From contig NC_056545.1 of NCBI RefSeq assembly GCF_910596095.1, forward strand, positions 22,405,067 to 22,469,066: DNA of 64,000 bases, read 5' to 3'. Source of the stretch: Thunnus maccoyii (lineage: Eukaryota; Chordata; Actinopteri; Scombriformes; Scombridae). Positions within the stretch are counted from its first letter, which is position 1. Each line of letters opens with the position of its first letter. The notes under the pieces are model-generated. The model ran no database searches and was not told the DNA's origin. It saw only the letters and a program-made list of their open reading frames with translations. A program made the position numbers and the translations under genes. This document shows, piece by piece, positions 54,271-64,000 of the stretch.

Positions 54271-56324
54271 AAAAAAATCCCACATACAATCAAAACATTG
54301 AGTATAAAAGACAGTCACATAAGCTTATTCCACCTACAGTAGAATGTTATTTGTATTCGTCATCAACTAATCTGATGCTTAGAGGCGAGACTAAGAGCCA
54401 TCTACTATATGAAAATAAGATTTCAAAATATGAATCATAGTCTTCTCACACTCAACCAGAATAATTTCGAGACACCAGTTAATGCTGCTGCCCAGAGCAC
54501 CCGAGATGCTGATTTGTGTTTTATCTCGAGTACTCAAACCAAACTCTTCAGTCCCAAAAAGAAATGAAAAAAAAAAAAAAAAAAAGCCTCCGAGGCCTCT
54601 CTCCCTCACGTCGGTGACCACACAGAGAAATGAGGAGGTGTGTTTGGATTAGAGCCCCCAGTGTTGAAATGATTATTTGTGAGTCAGCTTTTCTGGAGTC
54701 TCCTGACTGGACTCTGCTGCTGATTCAATACAAATTCAATGATTTTTTTCCCCCCAAACCAACGCCTGCACAAGCTTTAAAGTAAACATTATCGGTGTTA
54801 GAAAAAAAAAAAAAAAAAGCATCTTTTTTTGCAAGAGAGACAGCTTGTAATTGGATGCGAGTCCACTGGGAGACTTCAGAAACACAAACAGATCTGTTAT
54901 AAAACTGGGGAGAAAAACTGGACAAAATGAATCTGACACCCACTAAAACACCTGATTGCAGTATATCATGGAGAAAAAAAGCCACAATGTGTGCAGTTGA
55001 TCCACCCAAAAGCTAGAAAACCCATCAGTCCACAGATGGTTAGACAACAAGGGGGGAGAAAAATGGCACAACACACTAAGAAAGGGCTGATCCTTCGCTT
55101 TAGGCCAAAAAAAACAAAAAAAAAAACATGATGCCAATCAGATGAGGCCTTGAGCTTATAATACTATCCACAGGTTGATAGGGGTTTCTAGTTACATCCT
55201 GTTTTATTTGTTCAAACTTTAAAACATTCTTACACAAAATTCATGAGAGGTTTTGTCCCATTTCTCTTTCTCTATTATCTTTATTACTCAGCTGCCACGT
55301 GGAGTAGATAAATGTGCAAAATATTTCCTTTTCCTCATCGCCATCAGTTAAGGTAACATAAGTATAATACAATGGAAAAATAAATATTTCTGTGGAAGAG
55401 AGTTGGCCAGGGACCCTTTGCCAAGAAGGTGTCGCGGAAGCAACCATGAATGGATCCATCGCTGTGATCCATCAGGGAAAACAACCGTACAAAAAAACAG
55501 GATGCAGTGGCTTTTTTTTTTTAACCCAAGATAGAAAAGAAAAATCACTTTTACCCTAAAAAAAAAACCAAAACCACCCAATTCTACCTAAATAATAGAA
55601 TCAAAGAGCCAAAAAACAGTCCACACCATCAAAAGGAAGCAGGAGAAAACATTGAACATTCACAGGCCGAGGTGGTCAAGTTGTCCGACAAGGGCTGTAG
55701 GAGCTGAGATATTACTACGTTACTGTATCGACTGACTTTAGCCGCTCTGATGCTTCAGTATTGCTACTCCCCAAACTACGCTTGTCTTGACTCCAGCCAC
55801 AAACAGAGAGACAAAATCTGAATGACGTGAGCTCTGAAAACTAAGGCTTGTGGTAGTGAGGAAATACCAAGTACCAAAAAAGTTGACATCAGTGACCCTA
55901 AGTGATCGTGTGTTTCATGGCGGTCGTGACCGAGCTGGCGACCGCTAGCATGAGAGTTTTGTTGATTTCTTCATTGAGAAACAGAAAATAAAATATGAGC
56001 ACCGATTTTTGGCATCTCCGCATCCTTCTTTGGTGACCAGGAGTAAGAAAAGTTGTGGGTGGAAGGGATGAGAGGAGTAGAAGGAGGTGTATAGTGTTTA
56101 GTACTGGGTGTGACACGAGGAGGAGGAGGAGGAGGAGGAGGGAAGCCGTGCCGAGTCTAGAGGCTCCTCCAGCGAGCAGTAAGGCTGAGGTGAGTTAGTC
56201 CGGTTGGAGAGGGTCCGTGTTGAACAGTAGCTCTGTCGGCCAGGGAGGGAAACTCCCCGGCAACACGTCATGAGCACCAGCTATCAGTTTGAGAGTCATA
56301 AGCAGTCTCAGATAAAAAGAAAAT

Positions 56325-56375
56325 TATATATATATATATTTATATATATATATATATAAAATATGTATATATATA
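56325..56375. repeat. (TA)n microsatellite
   Basis: Almost pure TA dinucleotides, then a short ACACAC run, in the 3' UTR of brwd3. A second TA run lies at about 61350-61372 in a brwd3 intron. Confidence 0.85.
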
Positions 56376-56467
56376 CACACACTTGTACAAAAAGAAAGAA
56401 AAAAAATCCCTGCAGTATTCCTCGTGTTTAAACTGTTTTTTACTGAGGTTTGAAAAGGGGCGACGTG

Positions 56468-64000
<7,533 letters not shown>

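Larger units (their letters stand above)
54245..56467 (-). other. brwd3: brwd3 3' untranslated region
   Basis: Minus-strand sequence after the TGA stop down to an AATAAA (TTTATT at 54265-54270 on the plus strand). It holds several homopolymer runs, a GGA repeat at 56119-56142 and an AT repeat at 56325-56375. Open frames in it are short and unsupported. Confidence 0.5.

Overview
The window looks like nuclear DNA of a teleost fish, probably a percomorph. It has vertebrate genes split into many short exons with GT-AG introns, AT-rich spacers, and several repeats of kinds I recognise from spiny-rayed fish. The species cannot be told from the sequence. Protein identities below rest on recalled human family members, not on a search.

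Six genes are supported. From left to right: pls3 (T-plastin, + strand, coding 5779-14407); cnga2 (cyclic-nucleotide-gated channel alpha 2, +, 24032-29141); an intron-bearing Rag GTPase of the RRAGA/RRAGB type (-, 33072-36905); chmp1b (ESCRT-III, -, 40486-42783); tent5d/fam46d (non-canonical poly(A) polymerase, +, 46634-48970); and the C-terminal half of brwd3 (-, 56468 to beyond the right edge). Human PLS3, CNGA2, RRAGB, TENT5D and BRWD3 are all X-linked, and TENT5D and BRWD3 are neighbours at Xq21, so this is a block of ancestral vertebrate X-type synteny. Human RRAGA and CHMP1B are single-exon genes, whereas both relatives here have several introns, as expected of parental loci.

Layout: 1-5734 is upstream sequence or a first intron of pls3. 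15.4-24.0 kb is a repeat-rich spacer holding a hAT-like MITE, a Tc1-like fragment, an L2/SINE-type tail, a decayed LINE and a Penelope-like element remnant. cnga2 carries a large foldback element in its fifth coding intron. 29.3-33.0 kb is spacer between the 3' ends of cnga2 and the Rag gene. chmp1b and tent5d are divergent and share a CpG-containing promoter region near 42.8-43.6 kb. tent5d and brwd3 are convergent, with poly(A) signals near 51.76 and 54.27 kb. Three copies of one TTAA-flanked foldback family sit at 23.56, 36.07 and 52.68 kb.

The most unusual feature is tent5d. One uninterrupted reading frame carries about 390 extra acidic, Ser/Pro-rich residues between the two halves of the conserved TENT5 fold, giving 778 residues against 389 in human TENT5D. 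The serine of its nucleotidyltransferase Gly-Ser motif is also replaced by alanine. Functionally the genes are a mixed set (actin bundling, olfactory-type channel, mTORC1 nutrient sensing, endosomal sorting, RNA tailing, chromatin reading) and do not form one pathway.
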